From Tenacibaculum sp. Bg11-29 (GTDB taxonomy: Bacteria; Bacteroidota; Bacteroidia; Flavobacteriales; Flavobacteriaceae), in assembly GCF_002836595.1 (NCBI RefSeq), contig NZ_PJBB01000003.1:1363001-1427000 (forward strand): DNA of 64,000 bases. The letters are read 5' to 3'. Position 1 is the first letter of the stretch. Each line of letters begins with the position of its first letter. The translations under genes and the position numbers were made by a program. The notes beneath the pieces are model-generated. The model saw only the letters and a list, made by a program, of their open reading frames with translations. It had not been told where the DNA came from and ran no database searches. Shown in pieces: positions 63,569 through 64,000 of the stretch.

Positions 63569-64000
63569 TTAGCGCATAAGAGTAACTCCAGAGACTGCGG
63601 TGTTTAATTTAATTTCCTCTTTTTTATTATTAATAAATTCAAAAGAAGTGGCATTCAGTAAATTTTCCTCTTTGGTGGTAAGATGAAATTTATAATCAAT
63701 TTCGTGTGTGCTGTTAGGAGTCAGTTTTTTTAAGTGGTTGGCAATATCGTGTATGTCGTATAGGTAATGCCAGGTAAGCGTTTTTCCTTTGTTATTTAGT
63801 ATGGTAAAATATAAAACAACAATTGGTGCGTGTGTTTTGGGGAGTGTTTTCCCTTTAAAATAGTGTTTGTTTAAAAAATAACGTTCACCATTTGCGGTAA
63901 TAGCAGCAACCGAAACAATTTTATTGGTTAAACCCGTAATGCTATGTTTAATGGTGATTTGCTGTTTTCTAAGAAATGCCAAATCAGCATCAAGAGCTTC
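63569..64000 (-). CDS. Protein of unknown function, 5' end outside the window
   Basis: The frame is open to the right edge (EALDADLAFLRKQQ at the visible start), so the N-terminus is missing. The visible 144 residues are basic and beta-rich (GERYFLNKHYFKGKTLP, APIVVLYFTILNNKGKTLTW). I do not recognise a family. A TTG at 63982 is unlikely to be the true start because coding sequence continues before it. Confidence 0.6.
   Translation of the reverse strand, partial: EALDADLAFLRKQQITIKHSITGLTNKIVSVAAITANGERYFLNKHYFKGKTLPKTHAPIVVLYFTILNNKGKTLTWHYLYDIHDIANHLKKLTPNSTHEIDYKFHLTTKEENLLNATSFEFINNKKEEIKLNTAVSGVTLMR

Overview
The window is a chromosome segment from a marine-type member of the Flavobacteriaceae (Bacteroidota). 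Evidence: a gliding-motility GldA ATPase at the left edge, a DnaE polymerase with a fused proofreading exonuclease, promoters of the TAnnTTTG type, 'SQ'-type signal peptide ends, a tRNA without encoded CCA, and very AT-rich DNA with little Shine-Dalgarno signal. The genus cannot be settled from the sequence; Tenacibaculum-like is a guess.

Positions 1205-31150 hold a complete extracellular contractile injection system (eCIS, the Afp/PVC/MAC-like family), in one direction with tiny gaps or overlaps. The order is: Pvc16-like cap protein, an unknown 356-aa protein, one large sheath protein, two tube proteins, a 53-aa DUF5908 protein, LysM baseplate protein, VgrG-like spike, PAAR tip, gp25, two large baseplate proteins (Pvc11 and Pvc12 positions), a 1716-aa protein with Ig/PKD-like repeats, the tape-measure protein, two cargo candidates, a possible immunity protein, the Pvc15-like AAA+ ATPase and an M15-type peptidase. 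Cargo 1 is a DUF4157 protein with a second, degenerate zincin-like domain. Cargo 2 is a 1335-aa protein with a hydrophobic and cationic middle part, a nuclease-like domain and a terminal helix-turn-helix. The gene after it looks SUKH-like, which would make a toxin-immunity pair inside an eCIS operon. This is the most novel part of the window.

Positions 31277-56058 are mostly core genome: an outer-membrane protein, dnaE, rpsP-rimM, a PhnA-type protein, an NdpA-type nucleoid protein, rnhB, a porin, a NhaC antiporter, a membrane hydrolase-family protein, a PLP lyase with a divergent Lrp regulator, two DUF3857/transglutaminase proteins, a DUF4407 protein, an M20 peptidase and tRNA-Leu(UAG). Two decayed genes (a GNAT acetyltransferase and an unknown fragment) lie in the gaps, and strong hairpin terminators separate the units.

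Positions 56085-64000 are more accessory: an SDR oxidoreductase with a divergent HxlR regulator, a membrane protein with an A7 tract at its apparent original start, a NarL-type response regulator, small membrane and secreted proteins, a 41-bp-period array of GTAC dyads, a dispersed repeat family, and a two-gene CBASS anti-phage operon (CD-NTase plus S-4TM effector). A gene of unknown function runs off the right edge.
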